DNA of 64,000 nt from an uncultured Sphingomonadaceae bacterium (lineage in GTDB: Bacteria > Pseudomonadota > Alphaproteobacteria > Sphingomonadales > Sphingomonadaceae). The stretch lies in the NCBI GenBank assembly GCA_947501695.1, contig CANMWO010000003.1:273001-337000 (forward strand), in the 5' to 3' direction. How positions within the stretch are numbered: the first letter of the stretch is position 1; every line of letters starts with the position of its first letter. Positions 7,672-16,392 of this stretch are shown piece after piece. Below the pieces are notes generated by a model. It was not told where the DNA came from and did no database searches. It saw nothing but the letters and a program-made list of their open reading frames with translations. The position numbers and the translations under genes were made by a program.

Positions 7672-8571
7672 ATGATCGAAAAAGTCATCGAAACGCTCGG
7701 CAGTGAAAGCGGCATATACTGGATGGCGGGCGCTTATTTCGGGATGGTTTTCGCCGAGCGGCTCTATCACCTGTTGAAGGGCGGTCGCTATGACAATGCG
7801 GATGCGCTGTGCAGCATTGGGCTCAATCTGCTCGGCAGCACGATCAAGCTGATCTTCGGGCTTGTGCTGCCGTTCGCGCTCTACATTCTGGTTTTCGAAA
7901 ATTTCCGGCTGTTCACCATCGATAATCTGGTGCTTGCCGCGCTCATCGCCTTTGTCATCCATGAGTTAGCCTATTATTGGGACCATCGTTTCGGCCACCG
8001 GGTTGGACTGCTCTGGGCCTTTCATTCGATCCACCACAGCTCCAACGAGTTTAACCACAGCACGTCAGCCCGCGGCTTTGTACTGGACAATGTCGCGCGC
8101 GGGCCACTGGATGCGATTGCAGCCTTATTGGGTGTGCCACCGATTATCTTTTTGGGCGTGGCCGCGCTCAAGAATATCTGGGGCATCTGGAACCATGCGA
8201 GCTATGTCGGCGATCTCGGTCCAGCCGAGGAGCTGCTCGCTACGCCGCGTAATCACATGATCCACCATGCCAACCAACCGCAATATATCGATAAAAACTA
8301 TTCGCAGGTGCTGATCCTGTGGGACCGGTTATTTGGTACTTTTGCGCGGTATGAGGAGCAGCCGGTCGTTGGTCTGGTCAAACAGGTCCATGACAATAAT
8401 CCGCTGACCGCGCAATTTGCCGGGATCAAACAGCTTAAGGAGCGGATGGATTGCGCGAATCGCTGGCAGGACAAGCTGCTCTATCTCTGGAAGCCGCCGG
8501 AATGGTCGCATGATGGAATATGCCGCAGCGATTGTCCGAAATATGCACTCACGCTGGAACCTGCGGAATGA
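7672..8571 (+). CDS. Sterol desaturase / fatty acid hydroxylase family membrane protein
   Basis: 299 residues with several membrane helices and the histidine clusters of the FA_hydroxylase family, which bind a non-haem diiron centre: HELAYYWDHRFGH, HSIHHSSNEFNHS and NHMIHHANQ. Members hydroxylate or desaturate lipids, sterols or carotenoids at the inner membrane. GGAGCGG precedes the ATG. Likely second gene of an operon with the alpha/beta hydrolase. The substrate is probably a lipid; the exact one is unknown. Confidence 0.87.
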   Translation: MIEKVIETLGSESGIYWMAGAYFGMVFAERLYHLLKGGRYDNADALCSIGLNLLGSTIKLIFGLVLPFALYILVFENFRLFTIDNLVLAALIAFVIHELAYYWDHRFGHRVGLLWAFHSIHHSSNEFNHSTSARGFVLDNVARGPLDAIAALLGVPPIIFLGVAALKNIWGIWNHASYVGDLGPAEELLATPRNHMIHHANQPQYIDKNYSQVLILWDRLFGTFARYEEQPVVGLVKQVHDNNPLTAQFAGIKQLKERMDCANRWQDKLLYLWKPPEWSHDGICRSDCPKYALTLEPAE

Positions 8572-8730
8572 AACCCTGTCTTACACGACCGATGCCATAA
8601 AAAAGCGGGTCGCATGTTCTAATATGGTCAGGGGCCATCACATTGGTGCCGGCTAACAGATGAAAAACACGCTAAACTTACGATCGATTCTGTGTATAGG
8701 ACGCGTAATCTGTTGAAAATCGACCCATCC

Positions 8731-8784
8731 TATCACATTTGGTGTGATATAGCGCTAGACGTATCACATTGTAGTGTGATATAG
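8731..8784. promoter_or_regulatory. Two tandem palindromes upstream of the RibB fusion
   Basis: TATCACA-N5-TGTGATATAG at 8731-8752 and TATCACA-N6-TGTGATATAG at 8762-8784: the same 7-bp arms twice, with starts 31 bp apart (close to three helical turns) and ending 32 bp before the ribB start. This is the layout of a double operator. The adjacent gene encodes a RibB carrying an N-terminal helix-turn-helix, so autoregulation is an attractive idea but only inference. No FMN riboswitch core was recognised in this leader. Confidence 0.75.
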
Positions 8785-8816
8785 CCTTGCTATACATAGC
8801 AGATAAGGGCGATTCC

Positions 8817-10124
8817 ATGAGCAAGATATTGATAGAGCAACTGATCGAATTGATCGATTCCGGTAAGGAAACCCGCGCTGGCTTAGCTCGTGCTGCCGGT
8901 CTTCACGCGAACAGCCTGCGCGCGTTGGGACAGGCTGACTGGAACCCGACGGCCGAAACTCTCGGCAAGCTGGAAACATATCTCGCGCGCGGCGGCAGCG
9001 GCGTGATGGCGACCGCCGAGGAAATTATCAACGAGGCGCGGAACGGGCGCATGTATATCTTGGTGGACGATGAAGATCGCGAAAATGAAGGCGACCTTAT
9101 CATCCCGGCGCAAATGGCGACGCCCGATGCGATTAACTTCATGGCAAAATATGGTCGCGGACTAATCTGCTTGGCGATGGCGAAAGATCGGGTCGAAGAA
9201 CTCGGCCTCGATATGATGAGCCAGAATAATCGCACGGCCCATGAAACCGCCTTCACTATTTCAATCGAAGCACGCGAAGGCGTCACAACGGGTATCTCCG
9301 CTGCTGATCGCGCGCGCACCGTAGCGGTGGCGATAGATGGCACCAAGGGCAAGAGCGAGATTGTTACCCCCGGTCATGTCTTCCCGCTGCAAGCGCGCAA
9401 TGGCGGTGTGCTGGTCCGGGCTGGTCATACCGAAGCAGCGGTCGATGTGTCTCGCCTTGCGGGGCTCAACCCTTCTGGCGTGATTTGCGAGATTATGAAA
9501 GATGACGGCGAAATGGCGCGGCTCGATGATTTGATTGAGTTTGCCCAGCATCATGGGATGAAAATCGGGACAATCCGTGACCTGATCGCTTATCGCTTGC
9601 GCAATGATCATCTTGCCAAGAAGCGTGCGGAAGCAACATTTGAAAGCCGCTGGGGTGGCGAGTGGAAAGCGATTACCTTTTTCAATACGGCTACCGAGTC
9701 CGAGCAGATTGTCCTGCAAAAAGGTCATGTCGATCCGGATAGTCCGACATTGGTCCGCATGCATGCGACCGCCATTTTCAACGACGTCTTTGGCAAGACG
9801 GGCGCCCATAGCGGAACCCTGGCCGAATCCATGAAGATTATCGGGGAAGCAGGGTCTGGCATCATTGTGTTTATCAGTCCGCGCATACCGGATTACTATT
9901 CACGGCAAGTTGCGCGCCTGAAAGGCGAAAAACCAGCGGATATGGATCAGTTGCGCGACTATGGTGTCGGTGCGCAAATCCTGACCGAGCTTGGCGTGAG
10001 CGACATGGAATTACTGTCCAATACCAGTCATGATCTTGTCGGGCTCGATGCTTATGGTCTTCGGATTGTCGGCCAGCGGGCGATCCCCGATGGCGAGATC
10101 ACCCAAGAACTGGAGACAGCATAA
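8817..10124 (+). CDS. ribB: 3,4-dihydroxy-2-butanone-4-phosphate synthase with N-terminal HTH and C-terminal RibA-like domain
   Basis: 435 residues from ATG 8817. Residues 18-56 read as a Cro/C1-like helix-turn-helix ([16 protein letters not shown], then [12 protein letters not shown]). Residues about 65-265 are RibB, with the substrate/metal motif [11 protein letters not shown] (84-94), making the riboflavin xylene-ring precursor from ribulose 5-phosphate. The rest aligns with GTP cyclohydrolase II ([25 protein letters not shown]) but lacks the three zinc-binding cysteines of RibA, so that activity is probably lost, as in RibBX-type proteins. It overlaps ribH by one base (TAATG), implying translational coupling. 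Two palindromes precede it. Confidence 0.93.
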   Translation: MSKILIEQLIELIDSGKETRAGLARAAGLHANSLRALGQADWNPTAETLGKLETYLARGGSGVMATAEEIINEARNGRMYILVDDEDRENEGDLIIPAQMATPDAINFMAKYGRGLICLAMAKDRVEELGLDMMSQNNRTAHETAFTISIEAREGVTTGISAADRARTVAVAIDGTKGKSEIVTPGHVFPLQARNGGVLVRAGHTEAAVDVSRLAGLNPSGVICEIMKDDGEMARLDDLIEFAQHHGMKIGTIRDLIAYRLRNDHLAKKRAEATFESRWGGEWKAITFFNTATESEQIVLQKGHVDPDSPTLVRMHATAIFNDVFGKTGAHSGTLAESMKIIGEAGSGIIVFISPRIPDYYSRQVARLKGEKPADMDQLRDYGVGAQILTELGVSDMELLSNTSHDLVGLDAYGLRIVGQRAIPDGEITQELETA

Positions 10125-10543
10125 TGGCTAAATTTCTGATCGTCGAAGCGCGTTTCTACGGCCATCTTAATGACATGCTGCTCGACGGCGCAAAGGCCGC
10201 GCTGAAGGAAGCTGGTCACGAACATGAAACCTTGACCGTCCCCGGTGCTTTAGAAATTCCCGGCGCTATTTCACTGGCAATTGACAGCACCCAATATGAC
10301 GGCTTTGTTGCGCTAGGTGTTGTGCTGCGCGGAGAAACCTATCATTTCGAAATCGTCTCCAACGAAAGTGCGCGTGGTATCATGGCTCTTACGCTGGATG
10401 GGGCAGCAATCGGCAACGGCATCATCACGGTTGAGAATGATGCACAAGCGTTGGCACGAGCTGATAAGGGACAGAAGGATAAGGGCGGTGAAGCGGCAAA
10501 AGCGGCTATCGCTATGTATAATCTGGCCCAAAAATATGGCTAG
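10124..10543 (+). CDS. ribH: 6,7-dimethyl-8-ribityllumazine synthase
   Basis: 139 residues. It condenses the butanone phosphate made by RibB with the ribitylaminouracil, the penultimate riboflavin step. Visible motifs are the N-terminal [22 protein letters not shown], and the phosphate/catalytic segment [18 protein letters not shown] with the conserved His. The start codon shares an A with the ribB stop, so the two form a coupled pair. Other riboflavin genes (ribD, ribE, a real ribA) are not in the window. Confidence 0.95.
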   Translation: MAKFLIVEARFYGHLNDMLLDGAKAALKEAGHEHETLTVPGALEIPGAISLAIDSTQYDGFVALGVVLRGETYHFEIVSNESARGIMALTLDGAAIGNGIITVENDAQALARADKGQKDKGGEAAKAAIAMYNLAQKYG

Positions 10544-10595
10544 AGATAGTGAAATCGGCTCGTCATTTTCCGGAATAACCTAACCCGCTGAACAA

Positions 10596-10610
10596 GGCTG
10601 ATATTCAGCC
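10596..10610. terminator. Weak hairpin between convergent ribH and ion-channel genes
   Basis: GGCTGA-TAT-TCAGCC, a 6-bp stem with a 3-nt loop, in the 61-bp gap between convergent genes; it overlaps the channel stop codon. There is no clear U-tract, so intrinsic termination is uncertain. Confidence 0.3.
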
Positions 10611-11375
10611 GGCTTTATCACTTCGCATCGCCGCCAATTCCTGCCGCAATCCGCGAATCTCATCTAATATGATGTCTCGCTGCGCGCTTTGTTCTTCGTC
10701 CGCCTCTTCATGCATAGCATTCACGATGATCGCTATGAACAGATTGAGTACGACAAAAGAGGTCACGAGCACAAAGGGGACGAAAAACGCCCAAGCCCAT
10801 GGATAGACTTCCATAATCGGACGGACGATGCCCATGGACCAGCTTTCCAGAGTCATAATCTGGAACAGCGAATAGAGCGAGGAACCTACCGAACCGAACC
10901 ATTGCGGAAAGGAAGCACCAAAAAGTTTCGTTGCCATGACGGCCGCAACATAAAAAATCAGGCTGAGAAGCAGGATCACCGACCCCATCGATGGAATGGC
11001 AGAGAGCAGCCCTTGAACCACTTGCCGCATTTTCGGCATGGCGGAGATTAATCTGAAGGCCCGCACGATACGCAGTGCTCGAAGGATTGCGAAATTGCCA
11101 CCGAGTGGTAGCAAGGCCACCGAAACAATCACAAAGTCAAAAATGTTCCAGCCGCTGCGGAAAAACGATGCGCGATAGACCAGCAACTTAAGAAGAATTT
11201 CGACCACAAAAATTGTGATCGCAATCTGATCAAGGATTACCAGAATCGGTCCCACCGAGGCCATCACACCAGCAGATGTTTCCAGTCCAATCACAACCGC
11301 ATTCATAACAATTACTGCCATGATCGCATTTTGGAACCAAGCCGACTCGATCATGGTTTTGATCTTCTGGATCAC
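10605..11375 (-). CDS. NaChBac-type voltage-gated sodium channel
   Basis: 256 residues, the size of single-domain bacterial Nav channels. S1-S3 occupy about 15-90. S4 has arginines every third residue (R99, R102, R105, R108 in LRALRIVRAFR). The pore loop holds TLESWSM (175-181), the selectivity filter seen in NavAb and NavMs, which specifies sodium. S6 ends in LNLFIAIIVNAM, followed by an acidic linker and a C-terminal helix (about 226-252) able to form the tetrameric coiled coil. Inner-membrane homotetramer. It stands alone, convergent to ribH. Confidence 0.93.
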   Translation of the reverse strand: MIQKIKTMIESAWFQNAIMAVIVMNAVVIGLETSAGVMASVGPILVILDQIAITIFVVEILLKLLVYRASFFRSGWNIFDFVIVSVALLPLGGNFAILRALRIVRAFRLISAMPKMRQVVQGLLSAIPSMGSVILLLSLIFYVAAVMATKLFGASFPQWFGSVGSSLYSLFQIMTLESWSMGIVRPIMEVYPWAWAFFVPFVLVTSFVVLNLFIAIIVNAMHEEADEEQSAQRDIILDEIRGLRQELAAMRSDKAG

Positions 11376-11483
11376 TAAGCTTACCTTTTTTAACTTTGAT
11401 TTCTGCCATTTGGCGACTTACCCTGACCGGATCAAGTAGCGATTGACCGTCTCGTCGCCCTTGCGTTTTCCGACGACCCCCGC

Positions 11484-11505
11484 TATAGTTTCATTTGTAA
11501 CTATA
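11484..11505. promoter_or_regulatory. Candidate operator upstream of hppD
   Basis: TATAGTT-N8-AACTATA, a perfect 7-bp inverted repeat centred about 38 bp before the hppD start codon. Its position near the expected promoter suits repressor or Lrp/MarR-type control of the tyrosine catabolic genes. Confidence 0.5.
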
Positions 11506-11532
11506 TTGCTCTTGCTTATAAGGAATGCACCC

Positions 11533-12636
11533 ATGGCTGATCTTTTTGAAAACCCGGTTGGCCTTGATGGCTTTGAATTTGTTGAATTTTGCGCACCCGA
11601 GCGTGGCGTCCTCGAGCCGGTATTTGCGGTCATGGGATTTACAGAAATTGCCCAGCATCGCAGCAAGGACGTGCATTTGTGGCGGCAGGGCGGGATCAAC
11701 CTGATCATCAACTATGAACCCAAATCCGCAGCTTGGTACTTCGCCCGTGAACATGGACCATCAGCTTGCGGCATGGCCTTCCGGGTGAAGGACGCGCGTA
11801 AAGCCTATGACCATCTTCTCGAAAATGGCGCGGAACCTGTGCATGTCGAAACCGGACCAATGGAACTGCATATCCCTGCGATCCGCGGGATTGGCGGCGC
11901 GATCCTCTATCTCGTTGACCGCTATGATGGCGGAGAACGCGGCGAATCCCTTTCGATCTATGATATTGATTTTGAATATCTGCCGGGTGTTGATCGCAAT
12001 CCTGTTGGCGCGGGTTTCGACATTATCGATCACCTGACGCACAATGTTTACGGTGGCCGGATGAAATATTGGGCGGATTATTACGAAACGCTCTTTAACT
12101 TCCGCGAAATCCGCTTCTTCGATATCAAGGGCGAATATACCGGCCTCACCTCAAAAGCGCTGACGGCGCCTGATGGCAAGATCAAAATCCCGCTCAATGA
12201 AGAAGGCGAAGGCGGCAAAGGTCAGATTGAGGAATTTTTGCGTGAGTTTAACGGCGAAGGCATTCAGCATATCGCACTTATCTGTGACGATCTGATCGGC
12301 TGCTGGGATCGGCTCAAGAAACTCGGCGTTCCGTTTATGACCGCTCCACCGAACACTTACTATGAAATGCTCGATGGGCGCTTGGCTGGCCATGGCGAAG
12401 ATGTGTCGGCTCTGCAAACCCGGGGCATCTTGCTTGACGGTACAACAGAAGGCGGGGAACCGCGCTTGCTGTTGCAAATTTTTGCCGAAGCCCAGGTTGG
12501 CCCGGTATTTTTTGAATTTATCCAGCGTAAAGGCGATGACGGCTTTGGCGAAGGAAATTTCAAAGCGCTGTTCGAAAGCATTGAACGGGATCAGGTTGCA
12601 CGCGGCGTACTCAATGTGGAAGAACCTGCAGAATGA
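11533..12636 (+). CDS. hppD: 4-hydroxyphenylpyruvate dioxygenase
   Basis: 367 residues from ATG 11533, preceded by AAGGAA; an earlier in-frame start would add an unlikely hydrophobic leader. It converts 4-hydroxyphenylpyruvate to homogentisate in tyrosine breakdown. The C-terminal vicinal-oxygen-chelate half carries the Fe(II) triad: H167 ([13 protein letters not shown]), H246 (GIQHIALI) and E328 (FFEFIQRKG). It overlaps the following VOC gene by four bases (ATGA), and an FAH-family gene follows. Homogentisate dioxygenase and a clear maleylacetoacetate isomerase are not in this cluster. Confidence 0.95.
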   Translation: MADLFENPVGLDGFEFVEFCAPERGVLEPVFAVMGFTEIAQHRSKDVHLWRQGGINLIINYEPKSAAWYFAREHGPSACGMAFRVKDARKAYDHLLENGAEPVHVETGPMELHIPAIRGIGGAILYLVDRYDGGERGESLSIYDIDFEYLPGVDRNPVGAGFDIIDHLTHNVYGGRMKYWADYYETLFNFREIRFFDIKGEYTGLTSKALTAPDGKIKIPLNEEGEGGKGQIEEFLREFNGEGIQHIALICDDLIGCWDRLKKLGVPFMTAPPNTYYEMLDGRLAGHGEDVSALQTRGILLDGTTEGGEPRLLLQIFAEAQVGPVFFEFIQRKGDDGFGEGNFKALFESIERDQVARGVLNVEEPAE

Positions 12637-13184
12637 CATCAGCACCCAATCTCTCCGGCATCCATCATGTCGCCTATCGCTGCAAGGATGCGAAGGAGAC
12701 GACCGAATTCTATCAGCGCGTAATGGGCATGGATTTTGATCTGGCCTTCGCCGAGAATGAAGTGCCGTCGACCGGTGAATATGATCCCTATATGCATATT
12801 TTCCTTGATGCTGGTAGCGGGAACATACTCGCTTTCTTTGAACTGCCCGAGCAGCCCGACATGGGTAAAGATCCCAACACGCCGACATGGGTGCAGCATA
12901 TCGCCTTCAAAGTGAATACGCTGGATGAGTTGCTTGCTGCCAAGGCGAACGCAGAAGCCGAGGGTCTCGAAGTTTTAGGCCCCACCCATCATGGCATATT
13001 CAAGTCGATCTATTTCTTCGACCCCAACGGCCACCGGCTGGAAATTGCCTGCGATATCGGAACCGACGAAGAGATGAAGGAGCTTCGCCGGGTTGCCCCG
13101 GATATGCTCGAAGAATGGAGCCGCACCAAAAAGGCGCCACAGCACGCGGCATGGCTGCATGAAAAGGCGCGCGACGAACATTAA
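12633..13184 (+). CDS. VOC-superfamily (glyoxalase-like) protein in the tyrosine cluster
   Basis: 183 residues with two beta-alpha-beta-beta-beta modules: [19 protein letters not shown] and [18 protein letters not shown], then [19 protein letters not shown] and [16 protein letters not shown]. The paired His/Glu positions would bind a divalent metal. The family covers lyases, isomerases and extradiol-type dioxygenases, so the reaction is open. Its ATG overlaps the hppD stop, which places it in the tyrosine/homogentisate operon; a role as isomerase or ring-cleavage partner is inference. Confidence 0.85.
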   Translation: MTSAPNLSGIHHVAYRCKDAKETTEFYQRVMGMDFDLAFAENEVPSTGEYDPYMHIFLDAGSGNILAFFELPEQPDMGKDPNTPTWVQHIAFKVNTLDELLAAKANAEAEGLEVLGPTHHGIFKSIYFFDPNGHRLEIACDIGTDEEMKELRRVAPDMLEEWSRTKKAPQHAAWLHEKARDEH

Positions 13185-13248
13185 CGCGCATGTTGATTGT
13201 TGAGCCGTTCCGGCGCACTATTGCCACTCAACTACAGATGGGAATCCT

Positions 13249-14259
13249 ATGAAACTCGCGACGCTAAAAACTGATACACGCGATGGCCGGTTGGTCGTTG
13301 TATCGAAAGACCTTACCCGTTGCTGCGAAGCGAATAATATAGCCCCGACCTTACAAGCCGCTCTCGACAATTGGGAAGACTGCGCGCCAAAACTAGAAGC
13401 CTTGTCCCGCGATGTCGAACATCAAGCCGTGCCATGCGAGCGTTTCCACGAACGCGAAGCCCACTCGCCGCTTCCTCGCGCTTATCAATGGGCCGATGGC
13501 AGTGCTTATATCAACCATGTCGAACTGGTCCGCAAAGCGCGCGGTGCCGAAGTCCCGGAGAGCTTTTACAGCGATCCGCTGATGTACCAAGGCGGCTCGG
13601 ATGCGTTTTTGGGACCGCGCGATGATATCCCGCTCGGTGACCCGAAATGGGGTTGCGATATGGAAGGCGAAGTGGCCGTGGTCACCGGCGATGTACCAAT
13701 GGGCGTTAGCTCAGAAGAAGCCGCCGATTATATCCAACTGATCATGCTGTGCAATGACGTATCTTTGCGCGGGCTTATCCCCGGTGAGCTGGCGAAGGGC
13801 TTTGGCTTTTTCCAGTCCAAGCCGCCAAGCGCCTTTTCTCCGGTTTGCGTTACACCTGATGAACTGGGCGACGCCTGGAAAGATTCGGTGATCCACCTGC
13901 CGCTGCAGGTCGATTATAATCGCGAGCCATTTGGTCGCGCCAATGCCGGTGTCGATGCCACGTTTAGTCTGGCGCAACTTGTCGCCCATGCTGCGAAAAC
14001 GCGGCCTTTATGCGCTGGCACGATTATCGGTTCTGGTACGGTATCCAATCAGGATGCCAATGGCGGGCCCGGTAAACCGGTTGCCGAGGGCGGCCTTGGC
14101 TATAGCTGTATTGCCGAAATCCGCATGATCGAAACCATTGCCCATGGGGAAGCCAAAACACCGTTTATGAGCGCAGGCGATACTGTGAAAATCCAGATGC
14201 TGGATGAAGATGGTCACTCGATCTTTGGCGCGATCCGTCAGGAAGTCGTCGCGGTTTAG
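13249..14259 (+). CDS. Fumarylacetoacetate hydrolase family protein
   Basis: 336 residues. The C-terminal FAH fold is visible, with the metal-binding acidic motif in KWGCDMEGEVAVVTG (about 140-155), NDVSLRGL, and GSGTVSNQDANGGPG. It would split fumarylacetoacetate, or a related beta-diketone acid, to fumarate and acetoacetate, the last step of tyrosine degradation begun by the upstream hppD. GGGAA lies before the ATG. Its final codon and TAG stop sit inside the left arm of the large inverted repeat that follows. Confidence 0.9.
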   Translation: MKLATLKTDTRDGRLVVVSKDLTRCCEANNIAPTLQAALDNWEDCAPKLEALSRDVEHQAVPCERFHEREAHSPLPRAYQWADGSAYINHVELVRKARGAEVPESFYSDPLMYQGGSDAFLGPRDDIPLGDPKWGCDMEGEVAVVTGDVPMGVSSEEAADYIQLIMLCNDVSLRGLIPGELAKGFGFFQSKPPSAFSPVCVTPDELGDAWKDSVIHLPLQVDYNREPFGRANAGVDATFSLAQLVAHAAKTRPLCAGTIIGSGTVSNQDANGGPGKPVAEGGLGYSCIAEIRMIETIAHGEAKTPFMSAGDTVKIQMLDEDGHSIFGAIRQEVVAV

Positions 14260-14421
14260 AGGGAGGGTTTTTTATTTAACCTCAAGCCCCAGGCGCGGGC
14301 ATCCGCCCGCTTGGCTATCCTCGCATAAGCTCGGGCGCGCCCCATTTATTCTTGGCGCGATAGCCAAGGCGACGGATGTCGCCGCCCGGCGCTTGAGGTT
14401 AAATAAAAACTCCCTCTAAAC
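14254..14421. repeat. REP/BIME-like 168-bp inverted repeat between convergent genes
   Basis: Two arms of about 63 bp (14254-14319 and 14359-14421) are imperfect inverted copies sharing GTTTAGAGGGAG, TTTTTATTTAACCTCAAGC and TTGGCTATC. Within each arm lies its own small hairpin: GCGGGC-ATCC-GCCCGC on the left and GGCGAC-GGAT-GTCGCC on the right. The stems differ in sequence but both still pair, as in REP elements arranged head to head. The outer ends include the last codon and TAG stop of both convergent genes (each ending GTT TAG AGGGAG). It may also terminate both transcripts. Confidence 0.85.
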
Positions 14422-14886
14422 AGGCACGGCAGTCTCATACTTAATCCGCTCCATTGCAAAGCTTGCCGAAACATCGGACAGCGGCACCGCCTTGATAAGT
14501 TTTTTATAGACCCGGTCATAATCAGCCATATCGCGCACCAGCAGCTTCAGCAGATAATCGACCTCGCCAGCCATCCGATAAAATTCAACCACCTCATCAA
14601 TTGAGGAAGCGGCTGCGGCGAATTTTTCGAGCCATTTGTCACTATGGTCATTGGTGCGCACAGCCACAAAAGCAGTAATGCCCAAACCCACTGCTTCCGG
14701 CTCCACAATCGCCACACGCCGCGCGATAATGCCGTCGGCTTCCATCCGCTTGATCCGCCGCCAACACGCGTTAGTTGATAGACTGAGCTGAGCGGCCAGA
14801 TTTTCGAGCGACAGGCTAGCATCACGCTGCAAAGCCTTTAGGATATTGCGATCGTTATCATCAATATTTTTTACCTTTTTATTCAT
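14416..14886 (-). CDS. Lrp/AsnC-family transcriptional regulator
   Basis: 156 residues from ATG 14886; longer starts add a stretch unlike the family. An N-terminal winged helix-turn-helix (DDNDRNILKALQRDASLSLE, then AAQLSLSTNACWRRIKRMEA) is followed by a RAM/AsnC effector domain (AFVAVRTN, MAGEVDYLLKLLVRD). Lrp proteins sense amino acids as octamers. It is divergent from the cysteine-synthase-like gene and convergent with the tyrosine genes, so control of either is plausible. The stop codon lies in the right arm of the inverted repeat. Confidence 0.92.
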   Translation of the reverse strand: MNKKVKNIDDNDRNILKALQRDASLSLENLAAQLSLSTNACWRRIKRMEADGIIARRVAIVEPEAVGLGITAFVAVRTNDHSDKWLEKFAAAASSIDEVVEFYRMAGEVDYLLKLLVRDMADYDRVYKKLIKAVPLSDVSASFAMERIKYETAVPV

Positions 14887-14987
14887 AGTTAGAATATTAT
14901 CACATATTTGGCGCATTCCAAGAGATTTATGACAAAGATTTTTGCCCAACCTGTTGATATTCCTTTCGCTTAATCAAGGGGAATGAG

Positions 14988-16025
14988 ATGCTCGATCAGG
15001 TTGGCCGCAATTGTGAAGATAAGTTCCGGGCCCTGTCCGGGTTAATCGGCAATACGCCGATGTTGCGGATCAAGGCACGCTGCGAGGGTCAGGATGTCAT
15101 CATCTATGCCAAAGCGGAAATGTATAATTTTTCGGGCAGCATCAAGGACCGCATGGCGCTGTCTATTCTGCAAAACGCAATTCGTAGCGGCGTCCTTAAA
15201 CCGGGCCAGCGGATTGCCGAGGCGACCAGCGGTAATGCCGGGATTGCCATGGCTGCCTTGGGAACAGCGCTCGGCCATCCCGTCACCATCTTCATGCCCG
15301 ATTGGATGAGCATGGAACGCCGAGCGATTCTTGCAAGTCATGGCGCGGATGTCCGTTTGGTTTCGAAAGCAGAAGGCGGCTTTGTCGGTTCCATCGCCCT
15401 AGCTGAAAAAATGGGTGAAACCGAAGGGGCATTTCTGCCTCGCCAATTTTCTAACGAAGATAATTGCAACGCCCATTGTTCAGGGACGGCTCCGGAAATC
15501 TGGCGCCAAGTGCAAAGCGATGGCGCTGATCTGGGCGGCTTTGTCGCCGGCGTTGGAACGGGCGGCACCATCATGGGTGTATCACGCTATTTGAAAGAAA
15601 AAGACGCGCGCATTTCCTGCCACCCGGTTGAGCCGGTCGAATCGCCAACGCTTTCCACCGGTCATAAAGTTGGTCATCATCGCATTCAGGGCGTGTCTGA
15701 CGAATTTATTCCCGAGATCGTCAAGCTCGACCAGATTGATGATATTATCGATGTGAACGACGGCGATGCGATTCTAATGGCGCAGAAACTCAGTCGCCAA
15801 TTTGGTCTGGGCGTCGGCATTTCCAGCGGCGGCAATCTGGTCGCGGCCATCCGTCTGGCGCTGACGCAAGAACCGGATGCCGAGGGGAACCGCAAAGCCA
15901 TTGCAACGGTATTTTGTGACAGCAATGCGAAATATCTCTCGACCGATCTCGCAAAGGAAGAACCGTGCCGCGATTGCTATCTGACGCCGCAGGTCGAATT
16001 GCTGGATATGCAAACGATAAGGTGA
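14988..16025 (+). CDS. PLP-dependent cysteine synthase-like enzyme
   Basis: 345 residues of fold type II. The PLP lysine is K53 in SGSIKDRMA, the phosphate-binding loops are TSGNAG and GVGTGGT, and the C-terminal Ser/Gly loop is GVGISSGGN. It ends with an unusual CRDC pair in EEPCRDCYL. Close relatives make cysteine from O-acetylserine, or act as cystathionine beta-synthase or cysteine desulfhydrase; the divergent Lrp regulator resembles arrangements controlling cysteine detoxification. AAGGGG precedes the start. I cannot decide between synthesis and breakdown. Confidence 0.87.
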   Translation: MLDQVGRNCEDKFRALSGLIGNTPMLRIKARCEGQDVIIYAKAEMYNFSGSIKDRMALSILQNAIRSGVLKPGQRIAEATSGNAGIAMAALGTALGHPVTIFMPDWMSMERRAILASHGADVRLVSKAEGGFVGSIALAEKMGETEGAFLPRQFSNEDNCNAHCSGTAPEIWRQVQSDGADLGGFVAGVGTGGTIMGVSRYLKEKDARISCHPVEPVESPTLSTGHKVGHHRIQGVSDEFIPEIVKLDQIDDIIDVNDGDAILMAQKLSRQFGLGVGISSGGNLVAAIRLALTQEPDAEGNRKAIATVFCDSNAKYLSTDLAKEEPCRDCYLTPQVELLDMQTIR

Positions 16026-16392
16026 TCCAACACTCGGTCTGCAGTCAAAGCTCACACAAATCACGCACCCTTTGTGGGGACGAAGATTATGCTTGGGATC
16101 ATATTGAAAGCTGAGTAAGGGCGTGGGCGAACGAACAATCGTAACGCTAAGTCTAGCAATTCGTGCTCCACACTTGAGGTGGGGGTTTAGTGATCTTTCC
16201 AAAGCACAATTGGTTTAATCACAATTGAACGTCGCCATTCAAATTCTGGTGATTGATCAATGTTAAAATTGCTCTGTCCCGATGCCCGCAATATCCCTAG
16301 AGCGGACACTGGCGTTGGCATCTTATTTAACGACGGTAAGTGGGTGGGAAGTAGTCATACGACAATGATTTGCGAGAGCTGCTTTTAGCCTA
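16026..16392. other. 367-bp intergenic region, no gene recognised
   Basis: Lies between the convergent cysteine-synthase-like gene and the CadC-like regulator. I see no convincing open frame, RNA gene or strong hairpin. A short direct repeat of CACAATTG occurs near 16206 and 16220. Confidence 0.5.

Noticed and set aside
8572-8816. FMN riboswitch before ribB
   Set aside because: No conserved RFN-element core could be recognised; the leader instead holds two DNA palindromes.
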